Shown in pieces: positions 28,786-38,184 of a DNA stretch of 64,000 nucleotides. The notes beneath the pieces were generated by a model, which saw nothing but the letters and a program-made list of their open reading frames with translations, ran no database searches and was not told the origin of the DNA. The DNA lies in the NCBI GenBank assembly GCA_024642205.1, contig JAHEBQ010000031.1:1-64000 (forward strand), written 5' to 3'. Each line of letters starts with the position of its first letter. Position 1 is the stretch's first letter. The translations under genes and the position numbers were made by a program. The stretch comes from Planctomycetaceae bacterium. Its GTDB lineage: Bacteria > Planctomycetota > Planctomycetia > Pirellulales > Pirellulaceae.

Positions 28786-30321
28786 ATGAGATTCGAAGAT
28801 CCGTCTCAAGACGAAGACACTCCCTTGCGCCCCGTTTCGATTGTCCCGCCCCCAGATCGAACGTCTCGCGCGATCCGCACCAAGTTGTTGATGCTGTTTG
28901 CCATGTTGGTCATGGTGATCGTGCTCATGAAAGAGGCTGGAAAACCGGAACGATGGGAGTGGATGGGCTTCGAAACACCCAAAGCAATTGAGATGGAACT
29001 GGATGACGCACGCCCTCTGGCGACCTCAATCCCAACAGAATCCGATCGGACACTTGCGAATTCGTCGGGGAATCAATCGAGTTTGTCCGCGACGCCGGAA
29101 CCCGATCCGCCGGTTCAGAGTTCACGCCCGATTACAATTTCTGCGAACCAGTTTGGATCCGCCAGGGCGACCAACCCCGCGGAGCCAGTTGTCAGCTTTG
29201 CACGGGCGGACGTTCAAGCCGACTACCCCGTCGCAGCAGTCGAATTTTGGAACTCGTTGTTTCGTCGACTCAAACCGGACCAACAAACCACCCTGGTTCG
29301 GCTGCTCAAATACATGCGGCTTGGTGTGGTTCTTCCTGAAGATCAACAGCCGGCAGCCCGGCAGCTTGTCCGCCTGCTACGAAGTCACCGCGAACAGTTT
29401 CATCAGACTTTGTTTGATCAACTGGCGCTCGCGGCCGATGGAACGCCGGAAAAAAACCGGTTGGCCGACGAGATGTACGAATCGCAGGCGATCTGGGACA
29501 AAAAAATCGCACCCGCGATCGATGCTGCATCACGAGGTGTCGATTTCACGATCGCGCAGCGACAAGCCGTGGTGCGTCTCCAACAGGTCCTTGACCCATT
29601 GCTGTACGAACGAGTCCAGGACAGGACATCGCTCGGATGGACAGGCGATTCGGCCGCTTGGATCAGGATCTGGGAAAAGGTCAAGAATGATGAAATGCCA
29701 ACCGGACGTCCCGTCACCCGCATCGAGCTGATGGGTCAACCGCAATTCTATCGTGGCCAGCCGGTGGTCGTTGAAGGCTGGGTCCGGTCGGCCAGCCGGA
29801 AAACGCTGGGGCCCGAAAGCGAACTGGGAATTCCCTGTTATTACGTGCTTTGGATCCGCCCCCGAGAGACCAAACTGGGGCCGTATTGTGTGTACTCCAT
29901 GACACTGCCGGATGGATTTCCCTCGGTCACCGAGTCGTTTTCGGACGTCAACGAGCACGTTCGCGTGAGCGGTTACTCGTTCAAGATCCGAAACTATGTT
30001 GCAGCCGATTCATCGGTCGACGAATGTCCGGTGATCATCGCTCCGGGACTCGAGCGAGTTGTCAAGTCCCAGTTCACGTCCGTCAATCGCTGGCAGCCGT
30101 CCCGCTCGACACTGACGTTTGCCTTTATCTTGATCCCTTTGCTTGCGTCCGGTTTGGCCTGGCTGGCGTTTCGAACTTCCCGAACTCGCCAGTATGTTCC
30201 AGGCGCAACATCACAACAGCGAATTGATCAGGCCCTCAACAACCTGGTAAATGACCCGCGAGTTCAAACGGAACGCGAGAAAGTCATGTCGCTTTATGAA
30301 TCGGAGACCCATGATCAGTAA
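28786..30321 (+). CDS. Hypothetical two-helix membrane protein, first of a look-alike pair
   Basis: The 511-residue product has a proline-rich cytoplasmic start, a membrane helix at about 31-48 (LLMLFAMLVMVIVLMKEAG) and a long external region. A second helix lies near 445-465 (FAFILIPLLASGLAWLAF), followed by a cytoplasmic tail. In the external region, FYRGQPVVVEGWVRSAS, CYYVLWIRPRE, LPDGFPSVTE and VRVSGYSFKIRNY suggest two OB-like beta-barrel modules. The stop overlaps the start of the next gene by 11 bases, so the two are coupled. The same module order appears in that neighbour. Family not recognised. Confidence 0.7.
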   Translation: MRFEDPSQDEDTPLRPVSIVPPPDRTSRAIRTKLLMLFAMLVMVIVLMKEAGKPERWEWMGFETPKAIEMELDDARPLATSIPTESDRTLANSSGNQSSLSATPEPDPPVQSSRPITISANQFGSARATNPAEPVVSFARADVQADYPVAAVEFWNSLFRRLKPDQQTTLVRLLKYMRLGVVLPEDQQPAARQLVRLLRSHREQFHQTLFDQLALAADGTPEKNRLADEMYESQAIWDKKIAPAIDAASRGVDFTIAQRQAVVRLQQVLDPLLYERVQDRTSLGWTGDSAAWIRIWEKVKNDEMPTGRPVTRIELMGQPQFYRGQPVVVEGWVRSASRKTLGPESELGIPCYYVLWIRPRETKLGPYCVYSMTLPDGFPSVTESFSDVNEHVRVSGYSFKIRNYVAADSSVDECPVIIAPGLERVVKSQFTSVNRWQPSRSTLTFAFILIPLLASGLAWLAFRTSRTRQYVPGATSQQRIDQALNNLVNDPRVQTEREKVMSLYESETHDQ

Positions 30322-31741
30322 ATTGAGGCGACGGGTATCCGGATTTGTGATGTTGGCAAGCTGGCTCATGGTGATTGCGGATCCGGTGAGCCTCGACGCC
30401 ACTCAGGATCACAACCAGACTCCCATGGAACTTTCCGGTTATTCGATCAGTGAAGCGTTCGAAATCCCCGACGACCAGCCCCTGGATCTCAATTCGCCAA
30501 CGCTGAAACAACTGCTCTATCGAATCAAGAACACGTCGCCCGGGAGCCGTCGGCAGTACGGCAATTTCTCGCGTGAATTGACCTGGAAAGATATCTGCAC
30601 CAAAACCGAAGACTACCGGCTGTGGTTATTTGAACGATCTGCGCGACTCAAAAAGATCGAAAAATATCCTTTTCAAAATTACAGTCTCGATGAAGAGATC
30701 AAGGGCGTATTTGTTTGCGAATGCGAATCGGAACCCGATATCGGCCTCACAAAGGAGATCGCTCGAGGCCATTCATTTCTCGTTCTTGCCCGCACCATTC
30801 CGCGGGAACTCCCAATTGGCAGTGCGATCGACGAACCGATTCGAATATCAGGTTTTCTTTATGCTCGTGTTTCCGGAACCCACACTGGAGACAACAACGA
30901 AATGCCTGTGTTCATCACGGACCGAATTGCGTGGTTTCCATCCCGGGAATCGGAAGATGTCTCTGTCGCGCACCTGAGTCTGTCGCGATATGGCGCCGAC
31001 ATTGGATTGCTGGACTTCGTTCAGGAAAACAACGCTCGTCCCCTGGGAAACCGAGATGCCGAAGCGTTCTTTCAAATCCTGGCAGCAGTTAACCGGATGA
31101 ACCGGAACGACGTCGAACCGGGTCCAACTGTCGATGTTTCTGATTCCGGTTCCTTGCTTGGGTTCGAAGAGCTCATGCAGAATTCCAACACGAACTTCGG
31201 AGAAGCCGCGCGAGTCACCGGCACGGTTCGAACCTGTTCGGTAGTCGCCGTGCCGCACGAGGACATCAAACGTCGATTGGGAATAAGCAAATACTACCAA
31301 CTCATGTTGTTCCCGGACCTCGACGGGGCGAAAATCGTCGTGAAAAACAAGGACGGTACAAAAATGGACTATCGTCGTTTTCCCGTCACGATTTGCTGTA
31401 CTGAATTGCCGGCAGGCATGAGCCCGACTGACCTGGAAAGAAAACAATTCGTCGTTGACGGCTACTTTTTCCGTTTTTGGAGATACGAGTCTGACAAAAC
31501 AGACCAAGCCGCGGGCACCGGTCAGGTCAGCCCATTGATCATTGCGAAATGCCCCCAATTGATCGGATCCGACACCAGCAGTTTGAACCTGGCTCTGCTG
31601 GTTTTTGCGATTGCCACCCTGGCTGGAATAATAATTCTGATCGGTGGATACAGAATCGCGGATCGACAAAGACAAACACCGGTTGAAAAAATCCTTGGTA
31701 CGCTTCCAGATCAAATCGATCTGTCGGGACTGGAGGATTGA
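30311..31741 (+). CDS. Hypothetical membrane protein, second of a look-alike pair
   Basis: The ATG at 30311 was chosen because it lies inside the end of the upstream gene, giving a coupled overlap, and begins an N-terminal membrane or signal segment (VSGFVMLASWLMVIADPV). The 476-residue product repeats the plan of its neighbour: external region, OB-like sections (EAARVTGTVRTCS, YYQLMLFPDLD, KQFVVDGYFFRFWRY, SPLIIAKCPQL), one C-terminal helix (LALLVFAIATLAGIIILIGGY) and a short cytoplasmic tail. The two may have arisen by duplication and act as a complex. No enzymatic motif is visible. Confidence 0.7.
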   Translation: MISKLRRRVSGFVMLASWLMVIADPVSLDATQDHNQTPMELSGYSISEAFEIPDDQPLDLNSPTLKQLLYRIKNTSPGSRRQYGNFSRELTWKDICTKTEDYRLWLFERSARLKKIEKYPFQNYSLDEEIKGVFVCECESEPDIGLTKEIARGHSFLVLARTIPRELPIGSAIDEPIRISGFLYARVSGTHTGDNNEMPVFITDRIAWFPSRESEDVSVAHLSLSRYGADIGLLDFVQENNARPLGNRDAEAFFQILAAVNRMNRNDVEPGPTVDVSDSGSLLGFEELMQNSNTNFGEAARVTGTVRTCSVVAVPHEDIKRRLGISKYYQLMLFPDLDGAKIVVKNKDGTKMDYRRFPVTICCTELPAGMSPTDLERKQFVVDGYFFRFWRYESDKTDQAAGTGQVSPLIIAKCPQLIGSDTSSLNLALLVFAIATLAGIIILIGGYRIADRQRQTPVEKILGTLPDQIDLSGLED

Positions 31742-32064
31742 CCGGAGTTTGTCCAGATGGAGCGTTCAAGTTTATGCCGGTTTGAATTTGGACCACTTGA
31801 AGTTCCCCGCTGACTGCGAGATATTCGCGGGCAAGAAATTGTGTAAAATGACATAATCGGGAGATTTCTCGGCATTCGAATGACGTGCCAGAATTGCAAA
31901 CCATAGGATTTCTGGAAACGGTCGTTCACTTCCGTGTGCCTCCGATCCGTGAATGACCCTGCCCGATCATACAAATCCTTCTGCATTAACAGCCATCAAT
32001 CATTAATTTCGTTCCGTTGGAATGTTCACCATACCATTTGCACACCAATATTGAGGAAAAACAG
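31742..32064. other. Intergenic upstream of malate dehydrogenase, nothing seen
   Basis: 323 bases. The end holds TTGAGGAAAAACAG just before the mdh ATG, a good ribosome binding site. No gene, repeat or clear promoter was recognised in the rest. Confidence 0.4.
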
Positions 32065-33042
32065 ATGAAAAGTCCGGTTCGAGTTACCGTCACTGGAGCA
32101 GCGGGTCAGATCAGTTACGGATTGCTTTTTCGAATCGCTGCCGGAGACATGCTCGGTCCGGATCAGCCTGTCATTCTTCAATTGCTTGAAATTCCCCCGG
32201 CCATGAACGCGTTGAGTGGTGTTGTCATGGAACTGGATGATTGTGCGTTTCCGTTGTTGCAAGGCATCGTGGCGACAGATGACCCCAATGTCGGATTTGC
32301 GGACGCTGACTATGCACTTTTGGTTGGCGCCATGCCTCGGGGGAAAGGCATGGAACGCAAGGATTTACTGACCGCGAACTCGGCGATTTTCTCGGTCCAA
32401 GGTAAAGCCATCAATGAACATGCCAAGAAAGACATCAAAGTCCTTGTTGTGGGAAATCCGGCCAATACCAACGCATTAATCACCATGGCCAACGCCCCGA
32501 GTATCAGGCATGGCAACATCACCGCAATGACGCGACTGGATCACAATCGGGCGCTCAGCCAGTTGGCCACGAAAACGGGATCTCATTCCAGCAAAGTCAA
32601 AAAATTGACGATTTGGGGAAACCACTCATCGACTCAATATCCGGACATCAGCCACGCCACGATCGACGGCAAGTCGGCACGAGAAATGGTGGACGATGGC
32701 TGGTACAAAGAGACGTTTATTCCAACGGTGCAGAAACGTGGGGCAGCGATTATTGATGCGCGAGGGGCGTCGAGTGCCGCGTCGGCTGCCAACGCCGCAA
32801 TTGCCCATATCCGCACCTGGGAAATGGGAACGGTCGAGGGAGATTGGGTCAGCATGGCGATCCCGAGCGACGGAAGTTACGACATTGAAGAGGGGCTAAT
32901 CTATTCGTTCCCATGCACCTGCAAAGATGGACGATACGAGATCGTACAGGGGTTGGATATCGATGATTTCAGCCGCGAGAAAATGGATGCGACGATGGCG
33001 GAGCTGAAGGAAGAGCGCGATGAAGTCAAAGACCTCCTGTAA
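32065..33042 (+). CDS. mdh: Malate dehydrogenase
   Basis: NAD-dependent interconversion of malate and oxaloacetate in the TCA cycle. The 325 residues start [20 protein letters not shown], with the nucleotide-binding glycines, followed by [17 protein letters not shown] (substrate loop with its Arg residues), [26 protein letters not shown] and [12 protein letters not shown] with the catalytic His. The [15 protein letters not shown] and [10 protein letters not shown] pattern places it in the two-domain MDH group that includes the cytosolic eukaryotic enzyme. The ATG at 32065 has a strong GAGG ribosome binding site. It is a single-gene unit. Confidence 0.95.
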   Translation: MKSPVRVTVTGAAGQISYGLLFRIAAGDMLGPDQPVILQLLEIPPAMNALSGVVMELDDCAFPLLQGIVATDDPNVGFADADYALLVGAMPRGKGMERKDLLTANSAIFSVQGKAINEHAKKDIKVLVVGNPANTNALITMANAPSIRHGNITAMTRLDHNRALSQLATKTGSHSSKVKKLTIWGNHSSTQYPDISHATIDGKSAREMVDDGWYKETFIPTVQKRGAAIIDARGASSAASAANAAIAHIRTWEMGTVEGDWVSMAIPSDGSYDIEEGLIYSFPCTCKDGRYEIVQGLDIDDFSREKMDATMAELKEERDEVKDLL

Positions 33043-33399
33043 TCGAAATTTTACCGTGGCAATGGCCTCAAACGTCCGATTCCTTCGTTTCGATGGTTTC
33101 GCAGGTCAATGCCCGGCGACGGGCATCGCAACTTCATTGACGTTCTCGGAAATAGCCGCCGGAATGCTGCGATGAGTCACCTGCTAGCGGCAAATCCGGT
33201 GGTTTGCGTTTCTCCTTGTTGCGTTCCATTTTCCATCGACGCATTGTTGCAGGATAATCGTGGACGACAATCCAACGTGGCTTCACGTCTCAATCTTCCT
33301 GGATTATTTGTGCCGTTGACATTGAATGACAACTGATCTAAAAACTTGTTTCTTGAGCACATGTGACAGCCCCGTCAGTCCAGGAATCGCGACAGGCGA
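33043..33399. other. Intergenic after mdh; hairpin with GNRA-type loop
   Basis: 357 bases with no supported gene. At 33109-33126 ATGCCCG and CGGGCAT form a perfect 7-bp stem closed by GCGA. It lies about 65 bases after the mdh stop and may serve as its terminator or as a stabilising 3' hairpin. No T-run follows. Confidence 0.4.
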
Positions 33400-34137
33400 A
33401 TGAATAGAATCAAGATCAGCCCCTTGGCAATGGCAAGCGAGAGTCCTGAAAAAAGTGGCTCCCCGACAGCACTTTCTCTGGCTCAATTCGACAAACTCAC
33501 AAATCGTTCGGACGAATTCTCTTTGTTTGTTCCGATGCATTATGAAAAGAATTACGCGTATCCCCTGATTGTCTGGTTGCATTCGGACGGTGCACAATCG
33601 TCGGAGATCCACCGCGTCATTCCGCAGGTTAGCATGCGTAACTTCGTCGCGGTGGCACCCCGGTCCCCAGTTGGGAATTTTGAAGCGGGCTATTTTTGGG
33701 AACAAGAATCCGACACGATCGACCTGGCCCATGATTCGATTCTGGATGCCATCGATTCCACCTCAATGCGGTTCAACATTTCGTCCCAGCGAATTTTCAT
33801 TGGAGGCGCCGGTTCAGGCGGCACCATGGCGTTTCGGGTTGCGTTGGAGCGGCCCGAGATTTTCTCTGGCGTAATATCGATCAATGGCCCCATTCCAGAC
33901 AATCAAAAACCGCTCGGTCAATGGTCGGAATGCCGTCAACTCCCGGTCTTTTGGGCACATAGTCGACACAGCGAATCCTTCGCTCAAGACCAGCTTTGCC
34001 GTCAACTCCGATTGCTGCATATTGCCGGATTTTCAGTGACGCTACGTCAATATCCGACGGAATGCTGTTTGAATCCGAAAACACTTTCGGACATGAACAA
34101 GTGGATCATGGAAACCATCGATTCCACCATCGCATAG
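33400..34137 (+). CDS. Esterase-fold (alpha/beta hydrolase) protein, probably catalytically degenerate
   Basis: The 245-residue product follows the plan of phospholipase/carboxylesterase-type hydrolases: YPLIVWLHSDGAQSSE (oxyanion region), VAVAPRS, then IFIGGAGSGGTMAFRVA with the nucleophile-elbow Ser139 in an A-x-S-x-G setting. However, where the family has the acid (normally in a G-x-x-D-x-x-V strand end) this reads PVFWAHSRHSESFAQDQ. Where the catalytic His is expected it reads RQYPTECCLNPKTLSDM, with no His. It may therefore be a binding protein, not an enzyme. No signal peptide is seen. Context gives no hint of substrate. Confidence 0.7.
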   Translation: MNRIKISPLAMASESPEKSGSPTALSLAQFDKLTNRSDEFSLFVPMHYEKNYAYPLIVWLHSDGAQSSEIHRVIPQVSMRNFVAVAPRSPVGNFEAGYFWEQESDTIDLAHDSILDAIDSTSMRFNISSQRIFIGGAGSGGTMAFRVALERPEIFSGVISINGPIPDNQKPLGQWSECRQLPVFWAHSRHSESFAQDQLCRQLRLLHIAGFSVTLRQYPTECCLNPKTLSDMNKWIMETIDSTIA

Positions 34138-34453
34138 TAGAATGCTGTTGTCATGACGCCGGCATTTCCCGGACTGGCTCAGGTTTTTTTTGCCTGAGAC
34201 GACGTCAGCCCGAAGCTGTCTCTGGTACATTCCGGCCTCTTTTGGAATTCAAAACGGCCGTTGAACACACTGGATTGCGCTACCCGGCATGGTCGAAACA
34301 TGTCACCCCGGCAGGTATTCGGTAACGACTCAGGCAAAAATTGCCTTGACACTTTCATCCAGCTTCCGCTAAAAGCTCGCTCTGGAAAAAAGCGTCTCAA
34401 GCGTCCGATCGCTTCTGGCGCGTGATCAACAAACACTTATCGATTGAACGTCA
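34138..34453. other. Intergenic before the flagellar cluster; two small hairpins
   Basis: 316 bases without a gene. CTCAGG and CCTGAG at 34178-34198 flank a T8 stretch, and AGGCAA/TTGCCT at 34332-34346 flank AAA. Neither has the stem-then-T layout of a normal terminator on the plus strand. Confidence 0.35.
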
Positions 34454-35011
34454 ATGCAGCTGAACCGTCCCCAACTGGCTTCCTTCTTTGGCTCGTCCCA
34501 ATCACACAACGTCAAGCAGTTTATCAACAGCCTGGTGGACAAATATCGACCGAAGATGAAGGAACAACAGATTATTCTGGAGACCGATTTTGACACGTTC
34601 GAGGCCTGCATTCATCCGGCACTGCTGCACGCGGCTGCTGCGAACCTGGTTGAAAACGCGATGGAAGCCATGCCTCACGGCGGAGAAATTTCGATCACGT
34701 TAATTGACGGAAGATATCAATGGGAGCTGGAAGTCGCCGACTCTCTCGGCATGGCCTTCAACTCGATCGAACGAAGGCATGAGGAATCCGACAACAACCT
34801 TCCGGTCGTGATCCCGTTCCCCGAAACAGAACAACTGCGAAACGCGCACCGGGCTGCGATCGCGCACGGCGGACAGATCCAAACCTGGAGTTGCCCCCAA
34901 GGTGGAACCGCTCATGTGCTGGTAATCCCACGCCAACGAGTCCAGTCAAGTTCGAACAACCCCAATTACCCCTTGGGACAAGATGGCTCCGATCGCCGGA
35001 AGATTGTCTGA
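34454..35011 (+). CDS. Degenerate GHKL (histidine-kinase type) ATPase domain protein
   Basis: The 185 residues correspond to only the ATP-binding end of a sensor kinase. HPALLHAAAANLVENAMEAM (about 54-73) is a good N-box with its Asn. The G1 box, normally D-x-G-x-G, is eroded to ADSLGMAF. The G2 region survives as AHGGQIQTWSCPQGGTAHVLV. No dimerisation/His-acceptor domain precedes it and no signal or membrane segment is present. It sits 52 bases before fliF, so it may regulate flagellar gene expression or assembly as a partner protein and not as an autokinase. That role is inference from position. Confidence 0.7.
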   Translation: MQLNRPQLASFFGSSQSHNVKQFINSLVDKYRPKMKEQQIILETDFDTFEACIHPALLHAAAANLVENAMEAMPHGGEISITLIDGRYQWELEVADSLGMAFNSIERRHEESDNNLPVVIPFPETEQLRNAHRAAIAHGGQIQTWSCPQGGTAHVLVIPRQRVQSSSNNPNYPLGQDGSDRRKIV

Positions 35012-35063
35012 CTGATTGGCCGGTTCGCACCAAGCAAACGCCGAAGGGCACCTGGAGAATCAG

Positions 35064-36623
35064 ATGGATTCAAAAATAGCAATTGCAAATCGTATTATCG
35101 AAGTCACCGCCAACCGGCGAGTTCGAGCATTTTCGATTGGGGTCCTGGTCCTGGCCGTCCTGGCCGTTTTACAGGTCAACAACCTGAAACGTGATACTCC
35201 AATGTGCGAGTTACTTACGAACTCGAATTTGTGCAACAACGACCTGCAACGAATTCAGCTTGCACTCAGTCAATCCGGTTTGAAGGAATACCAACTGGTC
35301 GACAATCACTTGGTGGTCCCAACAGCGCAACATTCGGAATACCTCCAGGCGATTGCCGAAAAGAATGCGATTCCGGAAGAACTTCGACAATCCAGTCAAT
35401 CCGCTCAAGCCAGCATCAACCCTTTCCTGACACACCGTCAACAACTCGCAATCGATCGCGCCGAAAAAAAACAGCAGGTCCGCGACATGGTCCTGCGACT
35501 ACCGTTCGTCGACCAAGCCTGGTTTGAGATGGACAAATCCGAATCGCATTCTGCATTTGAACAGGCCGAACAGTCCGCGGTGGTTTCCATACGGACTCCG
35601 ACCCATGTCTTGCTCTCGGATCAGCACGTCGACACGGTCAAGCGAATGATTGGCGGAGCTGTTGCCGGACTCGGCTCAGACAATATCGTTGTTATCGACC
35701 TGAGCGCCGGTCGAGTTCATCATGACGACCTAGACCCGTCGACCATTCAACAGGTCCACTTCCAACGAATTGCAATTGAACATCAACGACTTTACGAGAG
35801 TCAGATTCGCGAGGTCCTCCGTGATTACGCCGGAATCAAGATCTCGGTGCATGTTGATGTGAAACCGGCCCCCGAAGACAATCATGTCGCCTCCATTCCC
35901 GACTCGGTTCCGGCCCGCATTCAACCGAATCGCCTCGCACCTCTGCCGACCGCAGGTGCCAACAGTTTCGCCTCGATCGAACCAGGGATTGAATCCGGAC
36001 CATCGTTGAATACCCGGGCAACCATTGAATTGACATCTCACACTGCCGATGATCCATCACCGGAACGGCTCGTGAAGCAAGTCTCGGTCTCCATCGATGT
36101 TCCTCAAAAACTGCTCTACGATTTGTTTGGACCTCCGCCGGTGTCGTCATCTCTGGCCACCGGTCCCGGCGATCTTCAGGCGAGAATGGCGAGTGACGCA
36201 GACGCCAAATTTGAACAACTGCGGTCTGAAATCATTCAAAAGGTCCAGCCAATTCTGCCTCCATCGAAAAATCAAAGCGAGTCAACTCCGATCTCGGTGA
36301 ACCTGATCCGCATTCCATTGCCGGAATCAACGCAATGGTTTTCCCAGGTTCAGGATTACGCGATTCAGAATTGGCCGTCCGCCGCAGTCCTGATTATCGG
36401 ACTGATGCTGCTTTCCATAGTCACACGCAAGCCCGAATCCTTCGATCAACACGTCAACCTCGCGGGGATCGACGAAAGCAAGGACATCCTCTCGATCAAT
36501 TCTTCAACCGGTGACGAACAGGCCTCAACGGCATACCCGGAAATCCGGCTCTCGAAGTTGATCGAAAAGGATCCCGACGCTGCAGCCAGAGTCATCGAAG
36601 CCTGGATTCGAGATGCAGCCTGA
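35064..36623 (+). CDS. fliF: Flagellar MS-ring protein FliF
   Basis: FliF forms the membrane ring on which the flagellar motor and export gate are built. The 519-residue product has an N-terminal helix (AFSIGVLVLAVLAVLQV), ring-building motifs in the periplasmic part (around AVVSIRTPTHVLLSDQHVDT and AGLGSDNIVVIDLSAG) and a C-terminal helix near residue 445 (SAAVLIIGLMLLSIV). Its cytoplasmic tail ends with KLIEKDPDAAARVIEAWIRD, the FliG-binding signature. The ATG at 35064 follows TGGAGA. It is divergent from proteobacterial FliF in the middle, but N- and C-terminal landmarks agree. Confidence 0.88.
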   Translation: MDSKIAIANRIIEVTANRRVRAFSIGVLVLAVLAVLQVNNLKRDTPMCELLTNSNLCNNDLQRIQLALSQSGLKEYQLVDNHLVVPTAQHSEYLQAIAEKNAIPEELRQSSQSAQASINPFLTHRQQLAIDRAEKKQQVRDMVLRLPFVDQAWFEMDKSESHSAFEQAEQSAVVSIRTPTHVLLSDQHVDTVKRMIGGAVAGLGSDNIVVIDLSAGRVHHDDLDPSTIQQVHFQRIAIEHQRLYESQIREVLRDYAGIKISVHVDVKPAPEDNHVASIPDSVPARIQPNRLAPLPTAGANSFASIEPGIESGPSLNTRATIELTSHTADDPSPERLVKQVSVSIDVPQKLLYDLFGPPPVSSSLATGPGDLQARMASDADAKFEQLRSEIIQKVQPILPPSKNQSESTPISVNLIRIPLPESTQWFSQVQDYAIQNWPSAAVLIIGLMLLSIVTRKPESFDQHVNLAGIDESKDILSINSSTGDEQASTAYPEIRLSKLIEKDPDAAARVIEAWIRDAA

Positions 36624-37152
36624 TTAACCGTCGCCGTGCCGAAGCAATCGGGAGGACCTGCTCGACTCCAAGTGGGCGAACCTTGATGGCGTACTCTTTA
36701 CTCTTTTGAATCGCCGGCACGTCAAGTGCCACGGTAGGATGCACGACATTGAACGTGAGACTGCACGTCCAGCCCGGGCCCTGAAAAAACGACGTCAGGG
36801 GATCACAGGAAATGTCGGCTTCCCTGCCGAGCTCAGCATCGTATTCAACCCGCTCACTCGCACTTGCCCGAAGCACAATCACGAACATCGTTCTTCAATT
36901 CCAGGAGCGCGAGAACACTCGAATTCGAACGCAACTGCTTGAGTGTCGGACACCGGTTCAGTCGCCTGACAGACGGTTGTCGACGCTAGCGATGATTGGA
37001 CTTGCGAGAGGCGCAGAATTCCGCGAAAAGTCCGATTGAAGGCTGGCCTCCGAAAAAAGACATCGGCGGCAAGCGTGACAGATGACAACGACCCAGGGAT
37101 CGGGCGTGTCGATAGCGGCTCATCATCAGTATCGTCAGGGAAGGCGCTTGAG
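36624..37152. other. Gap inside the flagellar cluster, no supported gene
   Basis: 529 bases between fliF and fliO. Three frames were inspected for FliN, FliM, FliE or FliG signatures and none was found. A 98-codon open frame on the minus strand (36592-36888) overlaps the end of fliF and has no recognisable features; I do not call it. Confidence 0.4.
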
Positions 37153-38130
37153 ATGAATCAAAAAAGAAATTATCCGGATCGAGCTGATTCAGGTTTGTTC
37201 CGGCGTCCAAGCACAACTCTGTTGTCTACCAGTTTATGGCTGTTGTTTGTCCTGACTGTCACTCCCAATAACTCGTTCGCACAAGGCAACTTTGGCCCGT
37301 CCCAAGTCAACGGGCTCAACGATGGGCAGTGGGCTCCTCCCAGTTCCCCACAGTCGGGAGTTTACGTCGCATCCGGCCAGCAACCCCCACCCAGCCTTCC
37401 GGCCGGCCTCAGCTTTCCCAAAACTGCGGTCGCGTTTGATCCAGGCGTTCGAATGGCACATCTTGAAGTTCCCGAACCGAATCAGACCCCGGGAGACCGT
37501 TCCCTGGAATCGACCGTCGACACGACGGCAACGATGCTTTCCAATTTGAAAACCGCAACCAGCCGGAAGATCTCGGGATTGGCCGCGAACTTCCAACAAG
37601 ACGGTGGCTGGATGGAAAAGGCCAAATCGTTGTTGGGTACCGCAGATACCAGCCGGATGCTGGGGAGCCTGACACTGGTATTGGGTGTCTATTTTGCATT
37701 CGTGTGGGTGATGAGGAAGATCAACCCGGGCGGAAACGCAGGATTGCCCCCAGAAGTCATTGAAGTCATGGGGGAGGTCCCTTTTGGACCCAAACGTAAC
37801 CTCCAGCTCGTCCGACTCGGCAGCAAATTGCTGTTGTTGATGAACAGTCCGGAAGGGACCCAGCCAATCGGCGAGATCACCGATCCGATCGAAGTTGAAT
37901 ACCTCGCATCGCTTTGCCCTGGCAAACGAAAATCCGGAAGTCGAAGCGTCGCCGCGATTCAGCAGGCGGCCGCACGGCTTGCAAACACTCGCTCCACTCC
38001 CTCCGCGAGACCCGACCCAACCCCCCAATCCGCGCCTTCCCAAGGTCCCACAACCCATAGCAACCTCGCCAGAATTTTGCGAGCGCTTGATCAGGCCACG
38101 CAACAGAACTCGGCAATTTTCGAAGCCTAG
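37153..38130 (+). CDS. fliO: Flagellar biosynthesis protein FliO
   Basis: FliO helps assemble the FliP/FliR core of the export gate. The 325-residue product begins with a basic region and a signal-like helix (LLSTSLWLLFVLTVTPNNSFAQ), then about 140 Pro/Ser/Gly-rich residues. A membrane helix follows near 175-195 (MLGSLTLVLGVYFAFVWVM), then the FliO core: VIEVMGEVPFGPKRNLQLVRLG and LLLLMNSPEGTQPIGEI. A Ser/Pro-rich tail ends it. The long extracytoplasmic N-terminus is unusual, since FliO is normally about 100-150 residues. The call is supported by fliP following. Confidence 0.85.
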   Translation: MNQKRNYPDRADSGLFRRPSTTLLSTSLWLLFVLTVTPNNSFAQGNFGPSQVNGLNDGQWAPPSSPQSGVYVASGQQPPPSLPAGLSFPKTAVAFDPGVRMAHLEVPEPNQTPGDRSLESTVDTTATMLSNLKTATSRKISGLAANFQQDGGWMEKAKSLLGTADTSRMLGSLTLVLGVYFAFVWVMRKINPGGNAGLPPEVIEVMGEVPFGPKRNLQLVRLGSKLLLLMNSPEGTQPIGEITDPIEVEYLASLCPGKRKSGSRSVAAIQQAAARLANTRSTPSARPDPTPQSAPSQGPTTHSNLARILRALDQATQQNSAIFEA

Positions 38131-38184
38131 TGTTAACTCGATCCAATGCCCCTTTCCATCGCTCCGAAATAAGTTGCAGAAAAC

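Noticed and set aside
33109..33336. 75-codon plus-strand frame after mdh
   Set aside because: Starts within a hairpin and has no recognisable content.
36592..36888. 98-codon minus-strand frame in the gap after fliF
   Set aside because: Overlaps fliF, has no motif and no clear ribosome binding site; checked for FliN/FliM and not found.
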